The notes under the pieces: generated by a model
What the model was told of the DNA's origin: nothing
The model's input: the letters and a program-made list of their open reading frames with translations, nothing else
The model's database searches: none
NCBI GenBank assembly: GCA_001931875.2
Contig: MSJH02000400.1
Coordinates: forward strand, 1 to 32,151
DNA: 32,151 nucleotides
Origin: Byssochlamys sp. IMV 00236
Lineage: Eukaryota > Ascomycota > Eurotiomycetes > Eurotiales > Thermoascaceae
Direction: 5' to 3'
Shown: piece by piece, positions 9,411 to 19,659 of the stretch
How the letters are laid out: each line of letters starts with the position of its first letter
Numbering within the stretch: the stretch's first letter is position 1
Program-made: the position numbers and the translations under genes

Positions 9411-10664
9411 ATTTAAAAATGAAACAAAAAACAAAAAAGAAAAAACATCTTTTCGTCATGATCATTTAATATTCAGCTTGTGGGCATGTTGTCATCGTTA
9501 GCATAAATACTGTTTTAGACTACTTTTTGCCTTCTTGGATGTCATGTATTTAAAAATGATTGTCCTCATACAAAAGTCTAAAGTGTGCTTAAATTTCTAT
9601 TTCAACTGCAAGTCAAACCTTTATCCGTGCTGCATAACTCGTTTCTTAAGCCTTCCGTCATTTAACTTTAATTCTATGCTTAGTTACCAATAGTTGAATG
9701 ACTTTTTAAGAAATAAGCATGATCATTCATGCAACCCAAAAATGAAATAAATCAGGTTATTTTCATTGGTGATTGCTATGGAACCACTTTTTGCATTGAA
9801 AAAGTATAAAAGAGAGAGCAGACGATACAATTTACAACCCATACTTTCTTTCCTTTTCTTACCATGGTTGGTCTCTCCTTATCTTTTGGTTGAACCTCCC
9901 CCCCCCTATTGGTTGAACTCTACCTTGGTTGACGATAAGTCTGAACATGACTCTGAAATACAACACATATGAAGCTATGAAGTAGAAGAATCCCCTTCTA
10001 TTTCTTGCTCCCCCTCCCTCGTTTGCACTCATCCTTTTTCTTTTTTAAAAGAAAGTTATGGTTTAAGATACTGACACAACATCAAGATTTTACTTTCATT
10101 CCTGGTATTCAACACCTGCTGTGAACAAGATATACTGACAACATATATATCGACTTGGCAAGATACTAACACCAAGAACAACAGCTATACAACTTTGCTT
10201 CGACTTCGGACAAGTACCAAGTTTCCAAGAGCACACAAGCTAACATTGTATGTGCTTAGGCTATATTCCTCCCCAATGGTCTTTTTTTTTTTTTGTATTT
10301 TTTTTTTTTCTGCTTTTTCATCCCGCAGTTCCACCAAGGCGCTCTCTTGCTCTTCTGATGGGGTTACGTTTGTATGTGCATGGCTGTTTCGGCATTATAT
10401 ATATTTCACTGCGAACATTTGGAGTTCTTCTGATATGTGTTCACTGAAAGGAAAAATGGGGTTTTGATTGGTGTACAACTGTGTCTGCTTGCTCTCTCTG
10501 TTGAGAGCAATGATTGGGTTTTATAGATTGTATGTATCAAAAAAAAAGTTGTTAAGGAACTTTAGATACTTGTTTTAAAACACTGTTTGGTTTTATTAGG
10601 CAATCCTTGGAACTGCGGGAACGGGTGTTTATTTAATAAAATTTAAATATACTTTTTGCCCCCT
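9411..10664. other. Long spacer with transcript-like features but no readable protein
   Basis: A TATA-like GTATAAAAGAG at about 9803-9813 is followed by a pyrimidine-rich leader. At 9867-9935 three GGTTGAAC/GGTTGACG-type units repeat around a C8-9 run. A branch-point-like CTAAC and AG acceptor occur near 10240-10260. T-rich runs lie at 10280-10310 and polyadenylation-like AATAAAA at about 10635. Frames on the plus strand are open only over short stretches (the longest is about 90 codons, 10195-10467, running through poly-T). I cannot support a protein. A non-coding transcript or a fast-evolving small spliced gene are both possible. It is also the shared upstream/downstream region of the two minus-strand genes on either side. 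Confidence 0.4.
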
Positions 10665-11572
10665 CTATTCATTTACAAAGTCTGTAACGAGTTTTAATAC
10701 TGCATCGGGTCTTTCAGCATGAACTAAGAGAAAGTGTCAATTTTGGACCAATAAAAAACAATGAACCACTTACCCCAATGACCTGCGTTGTCTACAATGT
10801 CTAGTGTCGAATTAGGAAACAATTGATTCACTTTATCCTTTTCCTCTTTGAACGGTGTCATATAAGGACTTTTACCACCTGCGATAAACAATGTGGGTCG
10901 ATCATAGTGTCTACCTTGCAAAAAGTCCTCACGAAAATCACCAATGGTTTCTAGTGACTGACCGAGGATATCATAAGGAACACGAAAGCGTAAGATACCT
11001 TGATCGTCTCGCTTGAGATTCGTCAGCAAGAACATACGGATATTGACGTCCTTTTCGACTTTAGCCAGGATTGCATCGGCCTCGCTCTGTTTCTTAACTT
11101 GAGCCTGCTCAATATCGTGCATCGCCTTGATGTAGTTTCTAAAACTTCTGCCGAGCTTGAGAGGAACAGGAGGCATGTCAACAACGATCAGTTTGGAGAC
11201 GAGTGAAGGAGCACGAAGCGCTGTAGCCATGACTGCTTTCCCACCCATGGAATGACCCATGAGCACAGGCTCGTTTAGGCCTTGACGACGAATGAATTCA
11301 ATCAAGTCTTGGCTCATGCTGTCAAAGTTATGGTTGTGGTGGTGAGGGCTGTCGCCATGGTTACGAAGGTCAACAGTATAAATTTCTCGAGAGGTGCGTT
11401 GAGAAAGTGCCTTGGCGAGTGATTTCCAATTTTGTTTGGATCCAAACAGACCATGACAAACGACGATAGGCTTCAAGTGAGAAGCTTGACCGTGCTTGTC
11501 AAAGGCTAATTCAACCGACTTGGAAGAATAATGTCGAACATGAGCAAGACCAAAACGACGAAAAGAAATCAT
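10665..11572 (-). CDS. ABHD11-like mitochondrial alpha/beta hydrolase, two exons
   Basis: Exons on the minus strand: 11572-10774 and 10723-10665, giving 285 residues. The fold motifs of the ABHD11 (yeast Imo32) family are present: VCHGLFGSKQNW (oxyanion His-Gly), YTVDLRNHGDSPH, the nucleophile elbow GHSMGG with Ser108, and the catalytic His in NAGHWVHAERPD, which is completed across the 50-bp intron. Members are serine hydrolases of the mitochondrial matrix; the mammalian one protects the 2-oxoglutarate dehydrogenase complex. The N terminus MISFRRFGLAHVRHYSSKS is Arg/Ser-rich with no acids, as expected of a mitochondrial presequence. The frame stays open 195 bp upstream of this ATG, but that part is Cys-rich and atypical, so I start at 11572. 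The second exon adds only 19 residues. Confidence 0.92.
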
Positions 11573-12307
11573 TTTTATAAAGTTGTACAATGGACGCAAT
11601 ATATTTTTATTGTTACATTTAAAAGGGAAAGAAAGAGAATGAAAAAAAAGTTGATTCGGACAACATCGTCGTGAATTAAAATTTTTTCTCATTTTTGGGT
11701 AGCAGTAAAGAACACACACACAAGGACATCCTCCAAATATAAGTTTATCATAATTGCACTTAATCATGGTGTATTTTTATAAAATATTAACGTGAAAATG
11801 TACTTTTGATTGCAGGAAATAAGTTTTCAGCAACAACGATAATCACTTTTTCTTGCCAACCTATAGCAGAACACACGCACACCGCGTACAAACTAATCGC
11901 CTTGTAGCTCCACAATAGATAATGTAACCATTAAGTACTGTGTTCGATAGGTCAGTTATCCTTGTGGTATTCCGGTGAGACAAAAGATTCAATGGGAGAA
12001 GTTTTATTTTTAAAAAATTAGACCAAGATCTTGCTACTGCATTTATACCAAATGACACCCTAGTGTACACTTTATTCACAAATTATTCGCACACTGATGA
12101 TAATTTCAGACAACAAAAAATAAAAATAAAAAAAGAGTCCATCAGAAGCAAAAGGATGAATAAAGAAATGATTAGTAAATCAGTTATTTACATTGATATT
12201 AAATATTTACATTATAAAGGGAGTTTATAAGAGAAAAAAAGAAACAAGAAAAGAGAGTAAACTTATAAAAGAGGTTATTAATATCTTACCCTAAGTGTAT
12301 CGTGGAT
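11573..12307. other. Upstream region of the ABHD11-like gene
   Basis: No convincing gene is seen. The sequence is AT-rich with A/G-rich runs (12110-12260). A 72-codon minus-strand frame (11861-12079) has no recognisable content. Confidence 0.5.
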
Positions 12308-12327
12308 GGGCCAGCGATAACTGGCCC
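12308..12327. repeat. Hairpin GGGCCAG-CGATAA-CTGGCCC
   Basis: A perfect 7-bp GC-rich inverted repeat with a 6-base loop stands out in purine-rich, AT-rich surroundings about 85 bp from a larger inverted-repeat structure. It may be a protein-binding site, a folded RNA element or part of the neighbouring foldback element. Confidence 0.6.
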
Positions 12328-12410
12328 GGACAAAGAAGGGAAAAGAGAAGAGCAAGAGATAAAAGAGGAGAGCAAGCAAAGAGAGAGAGAGCAAGAAAGA
12401 GAATGGATGG

Positions 12411-12567
12411 GACCAAGTTTGGTAAGAACCAAACTACCCCCAGCTAGCACCGGCACTGTTTCGATTTTATGATCTATAACACTACATATTAGTTTCTTAT
12501 AAGAGTAAAGGATATAACATACCTTAGGGCTAGCTGGGGAATAGCTGGTCTTACCAAACTTGGTCCA
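12411..12567. mobile_element. 157-bp foldback/MITE-like element with 18-bp terminal inverted repeats
   Basis: The left end GGACCAAGTTTGGTAAGA (12411-12428) is the exact reverse complement of the right end (12550-12567). A second perfect 11-bp pair, CCCCAGCTAGC (12439-12449) and its complement (12530-12540), lies inside. About 80 bp of unique AT-rich sequence forms the centre. No target-site duplication is obvious at the borders (ATG on the left, AAAGAA on the right). It has no coding capacity and would fold as one long interrupted hairpin. It could be a miniature inverted-repeat transposon or a structured RNA or promoter element in the carB/ABHD11 spacer. Confidence 0.6.
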
Positions 12568-12995
12568 AAGAAGAAAAGAAAGAGAAATCAAGATCAGACT
12601 ATTTAAACAAATTCTCTAACAACTCTTTGATTTTGTTATAAAGTCTTGACCACATTTATCTTTTCTCAAAAATATCAAGCTCATTTTATATATTATTACA
12701 TGTTGTCTTTTTAAATAATAAAAAAGACATAAAGTGTTTAATTGTTGTTGATTTTGTAATGTGTGCGAATAATTTCTGAAAAAGGTGTATCTTACACTTG
12801 GCCCAACATCATTTCTTCAATAACTTTTTTATCCTTGATCTCATAAGAATTTGTTAGTTACAATTCTTTATTCTTTTTTGATCTGCCTCGGACAAAGAAG
12901 ATATAGTATCGTATATTTGAGGCTTCAATAAAAAACGTTTGAACAAGACAACTATAAACAGTTACAAAGTATGAAAAAAGAAGCAAGATTTATTT
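12568..12995. other. 3' flank of carB, no gene seen
   Basis: This is AT-rich DNA downstream of the carB stop codon. AATAAA-like sites on the minus strand would serve as polyadenylation signals. I see no coding exon or repeat. Confidence 0.5.
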
Positions 12996-14831
12996 TTATG
13001 CTACCCAAAAAGAAGAAGAGGTACCATCGACCTGGAATGGTTTTGGAAGACATGAGTTTATGAACGAAGCGGCGGTATGTCCTGTCGATTGCTCAGGGAA
13101 AAAGGCAAAAAAGAGCGACAAGAGGAAAACGACGACAGCAAAGATACTAAACCAAGAGAGTCCATCATGACTCTTTTCGACATAGTCCTTGGCTTGTGGA
13201 GTGTATTCAAGTTTTCGAGGCAAGGGCGTCTTTCCAAAATGTTTACAGACCTGATCTGAAGTGAGCTTACTGCCAGCAAGAATGATAGGAACACCTGTAC
13301 CAGGGTGCGTACTACATGTTTCTTTTTTTAATTTTTAAGGTATTTCTTCCTTTTATATAATTTACCTGGCACCAACAAAAAACAGATTACGATACCGGTT
13401 AGTTGTATCCCTTGTGCTCGGACGAAACCAAAGAACCTGAAAGACATTATGAGACAGACCAAGGATCGATCCTCTCCAGAGATTAAACTTGGCTTGCCAT
13501 GTCTTGGGATCATTTACAATTTCATGTTCAATCATGCTAGCAAAATCCTTGATACCTAAACGAGCCTGAATGACACTCAAGATCATCTCACGTGCTCTAT
13601 TGACCAAGTTGGCATAGTCTTCACCTTCGCCCGTCTGGCTCTTCATGTGTCCGATAGGCACCAACACGATCACCGAATCCTTACCATCAGGTGCAGCTGA
13701 GGGATCCACGCGGGAAGGAACATTGACATAAAAGGAAGCCTCTGAGGGCAGACCATATTGTTTAAAGATTTCATCAAAGCTTTCCTTGTACGATTCGGCC
13801 AAGAAGATGTTATGAACATCGAGCTGGGAAATCTTTTTGTTCATGGACCAATAGAACGAAATGGAAGAAGATGTCAACTTCTTGGAGGCCAGCGTCTTTG
13901 TTGTCCAGGAGCAAGGAGGAAGGAGTTTGTGATAGGCGTAGACAAGATCAGCGTTACATACCACCGCATCCGCTTCGATCACCTCTCCGTTTTCCAATGT
14001 CACACCACATACACGACCACCGTCCGTATTGATCTTGGCTACAGGAGCGTTGTATCGAAACGTGGCTCGGTACTTTTGTGACGCAATAAATTCTAGCTTT
14101 TGAACCACTTGATTGAACCCGCCACGAGGATACCAGATACCTTCAGCAAACTCGGTATATTGCAACAGACTGTAGACTGCAGGAGCATCATAGGGCGACA
14201 TACTAGATACAAATTAGTAATGATAACACATATAATGATGTCCTTACCCCATATACATCGTTTGAAAGGTAAACGCCATACGCATTCGTTTTGTCTTAAA
14301 GTAGAGCGACGCACGTCTATAAATCTTGTCAAACAAGTGCAAGTTAAGGATCTCGGGAGCATACTTCAGACGAATCAAATCCCAAATGCTTTCAAAATTC
14401 TTCTTGAGCGCGATCCAAGTACCTTTCTGATAGTGCACATGCGTCTCTCTCAAAAAATCAAGAAATCGACCAAACCCTTCGGGTCCCTCCACGCGTTCCA
14501 TTTCGATCTTCATCCGAGTCAGGTCAGAGGTAAGATGAATCGACTCGCCATCATCAAAGTGAATCTTGTAGTTGTTTTCACACCGCAACAGTTCCAGATG
14601 ATCCTCCACGCGTTCGTCAAGATCAGCAAAAGCGTCTTCAAATAACTTGGGCATCAGGTACAAAGAGGGACCTTGATCAAATCGGTATCCGTCATGATGA
14701 ATGAGTGAGCATCGGCCACCTGAGAAATCGTTCTTTTCGACCACAGTCACTCGGAAGCCTTCACGAGCAAGACGAGCTGCAGTAGCAGTTCCACCGACGC
14801 CAGCACCAATGATGACAATATGTTTGGACAT
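12996..14831 (-). CDS. carB: carB, phytoene dehydrogenase (desaturase), three exons
   Basis: Exons on the minus strand: 14831-14248, 14202-13366, 13311-12996, giving 578 residues, the usual length for Mucorales CarB. The enzyme performs the successive dehydrogenations that turn colourless phytoene into lycopene. The FAD-binding fold opens the protein (HIVIIGAGVGGTATAARLA, then VVEKNDFSGGRCS and YRFDQGPSLYLMP). The C-terminal flavin/carotenoid motif NLFFVGASTHPGTGVP is restored across the second intron. A hydrophobic segment near the C terminus (WFSIFAVVVFLLSLFFAFFP) is a probable membrane anchor. Introns are 45 and 54 bp GT-AG. It is divergent from carRP across 413 bp. That arrangement is known from Mucor, Phycomyces and Blakeslea, where both genes are light-induced; light control here is inference. 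Confidence 0.96.
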
Positions 14832-15244
14832 GATAGAAAAAAAATATATAAAAAAGAGAGTGAGAAAAGTTGGAAAGAGGATTTATATAAATGTCAAAAA
14901 AAATATAGATGCTTTCCTCCCTTTTATTGCTGCATATCAGATAATGAAATGAAATCTAGATTTGGATATGTGACACCTCAAAAGTCAAAAGGGGAGATGA
15001 GAAGGTTTATTTCTTTGTTCTAGGATCAAATATGCAATTGGAATGATCATCCAACGAATAAAAACACTATGTACGCATCTTGACGAATTCATGCTCTGCC
15101 TGGCCGCATACGTATGAGTAATATTAAAGGGAACGACAATAAAAAAAGAAAAAGCGGAAGAGAGGTAATCTTTTTGTTCTCCTTTATTAAAGTTATATAA
15201 AGACGTACTTTTTTTTTCTCTTTTTTTGTTTTCTTTAATTCAAC
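14832..15244. promoter_or_regulatory. Bidirectional carB/carRP promoter
   Basis: This 413-bp spacer separates the two divergent ATGs. A TATATAAA box faces carB at 14882-14889 (minus strand, about 50 bp from its ATG). Another faces carRP at 15194-15201 (about 45 bp from its ATG), followed by a T-rich leader. In the middle are GATC-containing elements (GGATCAAAT near 15023 and ATGATCATCC near 15043) and CGCATACGTATG near 15106. These could be binding sites for a GATA-type zinc-finger photoreceptor such as White Collar-1, but that is inference. Confidence 0.75.
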
Positions 15245-17001
15245 ATGCTTACTTATATGGAAGTTCATCTTTATTATACTTTGCCCGTTCTTGGTGTCCT
15301 CTTTTGGTTGTTACGCCCCTTCGATTCTAAAGAAGATCGATTCAAATATCAGTTCCTGGTATGCATTGCCTTTTTCACTGCCTCCATCTGGGACAATTAT
15401 ATTGTTTATCATAAAGCTTGGTCTTATTGTCCCACTTGTGTTGTAGCTGTGATCGGATATGTGCCACTAGAAGAATACATGTTTTTTATCATCATGACTT
15501 TCATGACAGTATCCTTTACGAATCTAGTCATGCGGTGGCATCTTCCTTCTACCTTTATTCGACCTCAAGTCCCTCTGATACAAACATGGTTTGTACGTGG
15601 TGTGCCTATCATGACACTAATGACTATTGCATACAAAGCCTGGGTAAGAAAGCATTTGTTAAAAAGAAGCATGTACTGACAATGGTGTAGAAACTGGCTG
15701 TTCCAGCTAAACCCTTATTTTATGGTGCATGCATCCTATGGTACGTTTGTCCTGTTTTAGCCGTCCTGTGGTATGGTTCTGGTGAATACATGCTTCAACG
15801 ACCTCTATCCGTCATTCTGTCCATCACATTACCCACACTCTATTTATGCTGGGTTGACAAGATCGCGATTGCAGCTGGTACATGGCACATTTCACTTCGC
15901 ACAAGCACTGGCAAATTTGTATCCTCCGACCTCCCACTAGAAGAATTCATGTTCTTTACGCTCATCAATACCGTCTTGGTGTTTGCAACATGTACCATTG
16001 ACCGAGCCCAAGCGGTGGTACAGCTATTCAACAAGTACCCTCACAACACAGCAGACCAACTCAAGACGCTTCTCTGGGCCTATCTCGTACCTGACCAGAT
16101 GCTCACTCCACAAGTGATCAACGATCTCTCGATTACCTGGGACATCCTGAAACGTGCATCCAAGTCATTCCATACCGCATCCGTCGTCTTTAACTATGCT
16201 GTCCGTCAAGATCTTAGCGTACTCTATGGGTTCTGTCGAGCGACCGACGATCTCTGTGACAACGAGTCTGTATCTGGGGAACATCGCGAACGTCAGTTAC
16301 AAGCGACCCGTCAGTTTGTCAAGACTCTGTATGCCGAAAAGCAACTGACCGAGGCTCACTACAGTAAGTTACCTGCCACATGCATTCCTGTATATCGTGC
16401 CTTTGCCACACACCTGCGACACATTGTCTCGGAAGAGAGTGTGTATGAACTCTTGGATGGCTACCGCTGGGACCTTGAAAAAAAAAGTGTCAAGGACGAA
16501 GATGACTTGGCTTACTACTCTGCCTGTGTGGCCAGTAGTGTAGGCGAGATGTGTACTCGTATCATTGCTCATCATGGTCAATGCTCGCTTTCGTCAGATA
16601 CCGTCCACCGTGCTCGTCAGATGGGGCTCGTCCTTCAGTATATCAATATTGCTCGTGATATCGTCACAGACAGTCAAGACCTACATCGCTGTTATCTTCC
16701 TCAAAACTGGCTCACACAACAAGAAATAGAGAATCTGCAGCTCGGTCAACCTCGTGAACTGTCCGATCGTCGGTTGCGTCAGATCAGTCTCAAGCTTGTC
16801 AGTAAGGCTGAACTCATGATGAAACAAGCCGAGGTGGGTATTGATGATTTGCCTTATTGTCAAGGAGGTCTTCGTGCTGCTTGTCAAGTCTATGCAGGAA
16901 TTGGTCAATGTCTCAAACGGTCATCAGGATATCCAAACCGCGCTTATTTGAAAAAGAAGGAGAGGATCAAGATTGTATTAAAAAGTATCTATTTGCAATA
17001 A
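15245..17001 (+). CDS. carRP: carRP, bifunctional lycopene cyclase/phytoene synthase
   Basis: Exons 15245-15643 and 15691-17001 give 569 residues. The N-terminal R domain (about 1-240) is an integral-membrane lycopene cyclase made of two repeats, each with the hallmark PLEE(Y/F)MFF motif (74-81 and 215-222). The C-terminal P domain (about 275-569) is a phytoene synthase with the Asp-rich motifs RATDDLCD (316-323) and [10 protein letters not shown] (454-463) that bind the Mg-diphosphate groups of geranylgeranyl diphosphate. It therefore supplies both the first and the last step towards beta-carotene, with CarB between. A single 47-bp intron interrupts the R domain. The start [15 protein letters not shown] aligns with known Mucorales proteins. 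The tail after residue 550 is short and Lys-rich. The P domain has FNYAVRQ where relatives usually have a Pro before VRQ. Confidence 0.96.
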
Positions 17002-17091
17002 AATAAAAATAAGCCCTTTAATTACCTAAAAAGGGAAAAATGCCTAATTTTTTTTCTTTTTTGGGTTTCCGATGACTGGAGTCGAGAAGTA

Positions 17092-17115
17092 CGAGAAAAG
17101 GTTACATTTTTCTCG
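17092..17115. repeat. Inverted repeat CGAGAAAA...TTTTCTCG
   Basis: A perfect 8-bp inverted repeat with an 8-base loop lies between the carRP stop and the next ATG, 67 bp before the latter. It may be a 3'-end hairpin of carRP or a site in the promoter of the AT-hook gene. Confidence 0.35.
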
Positions 17116-17181
17116 AGCTTCCATTCAAATTAATAAAAAGAAGAGAGAGAAGATGTTTTTCTCTTTTTCTCTTTTATGTAA

Positions 17182-17919
17182 ATGAATAAGCAACAAACAA
17201 GTCTACCTCCCATTTCTACACTCTTGACAGAAACAGCACCTCGGATCGTGATCGAACCTTCTTCCAGTCCTTTATTATTACCCGGAATACATTCACCCAG
17301 TTATTTATCACCTTTATTATCACCTCTATCCTATGCTTCCTCCATCACTCGTTCTCCTTCACCCATATCTCCCATTCTGACTCTTCCTCCTATCCATGGC
17401 GATGACCCACCTCGACCACTTAAGCAACAACAACCAAACAAGACAAAATCATCACATTACCTTTGGAATACCACAGCAAGATATAGTCATTCATTAAAAG
17501 AAGAAGAAGAAGTAGAAGAAAAGCCTATGGAGACACCTCCAGAATCACAAGAATTGGATCTACCACCATTTACACAAATTGTCCTATCTGAATCAGGACA
17601 AGCGATCCTCAAACGTCGTCGTGGTCGACCACCGACCATAAAGCATTGCACAGCCGATGGCAAACACTGGACCTTTCTCACACCTACCGTCTGGGACGTA
17701 ACGCATCATGATCAATCACTGACTACGTCAGAAAAGAATGAATGTACAGATGATGTGATGAGCGGTACGATGGCAGCATTCACAAGTTCAAGTATGGACA
17801 TGGTCTTACAGATGCCACGTAAAAAGAGAGGAAGAAAGCCTAAATCACATATCCATGGTCATTCTTGCTTTGTATGGAAAGATATGACAAGTGCAAACAA
17901 TCGAGTGAAAAAAAAATGA
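17182..17919 (+). CDS. AT-hook DNA-binding protein, single exon
   Basis: This open frame of 245 residues begins at an ATG after a T-rich leader. Two AT-hook motifs can be read: KRRRGRPPTIK (near residues 143-153) and PRKKRGRKPKS (near 213-223). Both have the basic R/KGR(P/K)P core that binds the minor groove of AT-rich DNA. The first 75 residues are rich in Ser, Pro and Leu with repeated PSPIS/SPLLSPL-type units. An acidic Glu cluster (EEEEVEE) follows, and the C terminus is basic. It should be nuclear. There is no enzymatic domain. It starts 180 bp after the carRP stop, so its promoter is very short. It may be a chromatin or transcription factor, but a link with carotenoid genes is only positional. 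Confidence 0.75.
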   Translation: MNKQQTSLPPISTLLTETAPRIVIEPSSSPLLLPGIHSPSYLSPLLSPLSYASSITRSPSPISPILTLPPIHGDDPPRPLKQQQPNKTKSSHYLWNTTARYSHSLKEEEEVEEKPMETPPESQELDLPPFTQIVLSESGQAILKRRRGRPPTIKHCTADGKHWTFLTPTVWDVTHHDQSLTTSEKNECTDDVMSGTMAAFTSSSMDMVLQMPRKKRGRKPKSHIHGHSCFVWKDMTSANNRVKKK

Positions 17920-18180
17920 TGGGTGTATTTGCCTTTTTATGTATATTTTCAAGTATTTGTATATGTTCTTTTTTTGTGTGTGTGTAAATAACTATTTATG
18001 TACTTTATTTATTATAGAAAGACTAATGAATAAAAAATAACGTATTATATCATCCTTATACTTACATTATGGACAGTGTCTGTCTTTTGCAGTCCTTCTG
18101 AAGAAGGACTTTTATTGTAAACAAAGATATTACAAATAAGCCTTTTTTCTCTTTTATTTGCTAGAAAAGCTTTTATTATG
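17920..18180. other. Spacer with a perfect 20-bp hairpin
   Basis: This is AT-rich 3' flank. At 18091-18110 AGTCCTTCT and AGAAGGACT form an inverted repeat around GA, followed by TTTTA. It could be an end feature of the adjacent transposon relic or of the AT-hook transcript. Confidence 0.4.
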
Positions 18181-19440
18181 CATTCAACCACTGGAAAAAT
18201 TATATTTGAGAATGGTCAGGGAGACACTGTTGAGGAGAATGAAAATGTGGCTATGAACTGGGGAAAAACAAGTCAATGCCCATAACACAGAATGTTTGGG
18301 TGATTTTTACTCAATATTCTGATAAACAGCCATTAGATCTCGATATGACAGACCCCGAGCTTCCTGATAGAATGGATCAGCTAGAGAAGACTATCAATGC
18401 TAGCTTAAAAACAAGTATGCCGATTATTCCGATAGTCAAGAAACATTGTTTGTGTATTACTTGCAGCTGAAGTCTTTAAGTGCTGCAGCAGCAGTTAGAA
18501 AAGCTGCAATCAATGGTCGTGTATTGGTCAAGATTGGGCTAAGAAATTCAAGGATGATCCTAATTTTCAAAAAACAAACTAACGAAATCCATGGGAAGAA
18601 AAGTCAGCTTCAGGACGAGTATCTGATGCAGTCGAGGAACTCACTAAAAATTTCAAAGGATTTACGTTGAAAGAAACAGTCGTTGGAAAATTCATTCCAA
18701 GTGAACGCAACTTGAGCATCAAAACAATGACTCGTCACCTGGTTGCAAGAAATCAAAGCGCAAAGATCAAAGAGAGACGTAAATGGGTAGAGGCTTGGTC
18801 GAAAACTGATATAAACTACATTGAAAATTGTATTTTCATTGACGAGAACGCCTTTGACATCAGTATGAAACTACCTACTGTCAAGATCAGCTCGAGGAAT
18901 TCCAGTCATTGTTACTAGCCTTTCATCACGAGTAATCAGCCATACTATTCTTGGAGTGATTTCAGCCTGTGGAGTAGCTAATATGGAAATCCGTGTTCCT
19001 CTGACATCAAAAAGAATTAAAGTCATGTGTGCTCAAAAACGAAAGGCAACTACCGTGAAAGCAAAAACGTCTGAAGGAACAAACGCAGGCCATTATACCA
19101 ATTTCATAAAAAAGACTATGGATGAATGGATAAGTACCCTCCTCAGTTCAAAGGGGTTTTACATGATCATGGATAATTCTCCTATCCACGGAAAAAACGG
19201 TGAGCTCAGAAAACTGATTGAGAGCAAAGGATACAAATGTATTCCTCTGAGCTTAATCCTATTGAACAGTTATGAGCAATCGTAAAAGGAAGAGTAAGAC
19301 ATAGTCAGTTTAGGGATACGGAGGACCTTAAAACTAGAATCGCTGAGGCGTGCAATCAAGTTTCCAGAAATCATCTCCATAATTTTGCATAGCATTCAGT
19401 TAGAGTGTTTGAAGGCTGTTTGAACGAACTTCCCATATAA
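18181..19440 (+). pseudogene. Degenerate Tc1/mariner-like DDE transposase
   Basis: The plus-strand frames, read piecewise, give most of a DDE transposase. An N-terminal part (18181-18660) is broken by stops. Next is an open piece (18667-18918) with KERRKWVEAWSKTD and IFIDENAFDI (first catalytic Asp). Another (18956-19285) has GHYTNFIKKTMDEW and FYMIMDNSPIHG (second Asp). After a frame change comes LNPIEQL...AIVKGRVRHSQF (19254-19305; catalytic Glu, with the following Trp mutated to a stop). At least three frame changes and several stops make it inactive, yet all three acidic residues can still be found. That suggests a fairly recent death compared with the relic at 758-1080. No terminal repeats were found by eye. 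Confidence 0.75.
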
Positions 19441-19659
19441 ATTACATAGCAAAATAAAGCAGATATATAATTGGTGATCACCATCAAGATACCAACTTTA
19501 TATAATTCTATTTTAATTCATGTAGAAAAGGCAGTACTGATCATACCGCTAAAATAACAAAGATGGCATATAAAGTACCAATATACTTCGCATTTGTTGA
19601 GAAAAGCCATCTAACCATATTAGAAGTTGTTGTAATCCTTTTTTTTGTTATTTTATTTA

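Noticed and set aside
12286..12591. 101-codon minus-strand frame across the foldback element
   Set aside because: It is low complexity outside the inverted repeats, with no homology that I recognise; the repeats explain the structure better.
13758..14952. Open frames on the plus strand opposite carB (up to 181 codons)
   Set aside because: They are antisense shadows of a strongly conserved gene and have no domain content.
15840..16908. Minus-strand frames opposite carRP
   Set aside because: They are shadow frames of the phytoene synthase domain; composition is not protein-like.
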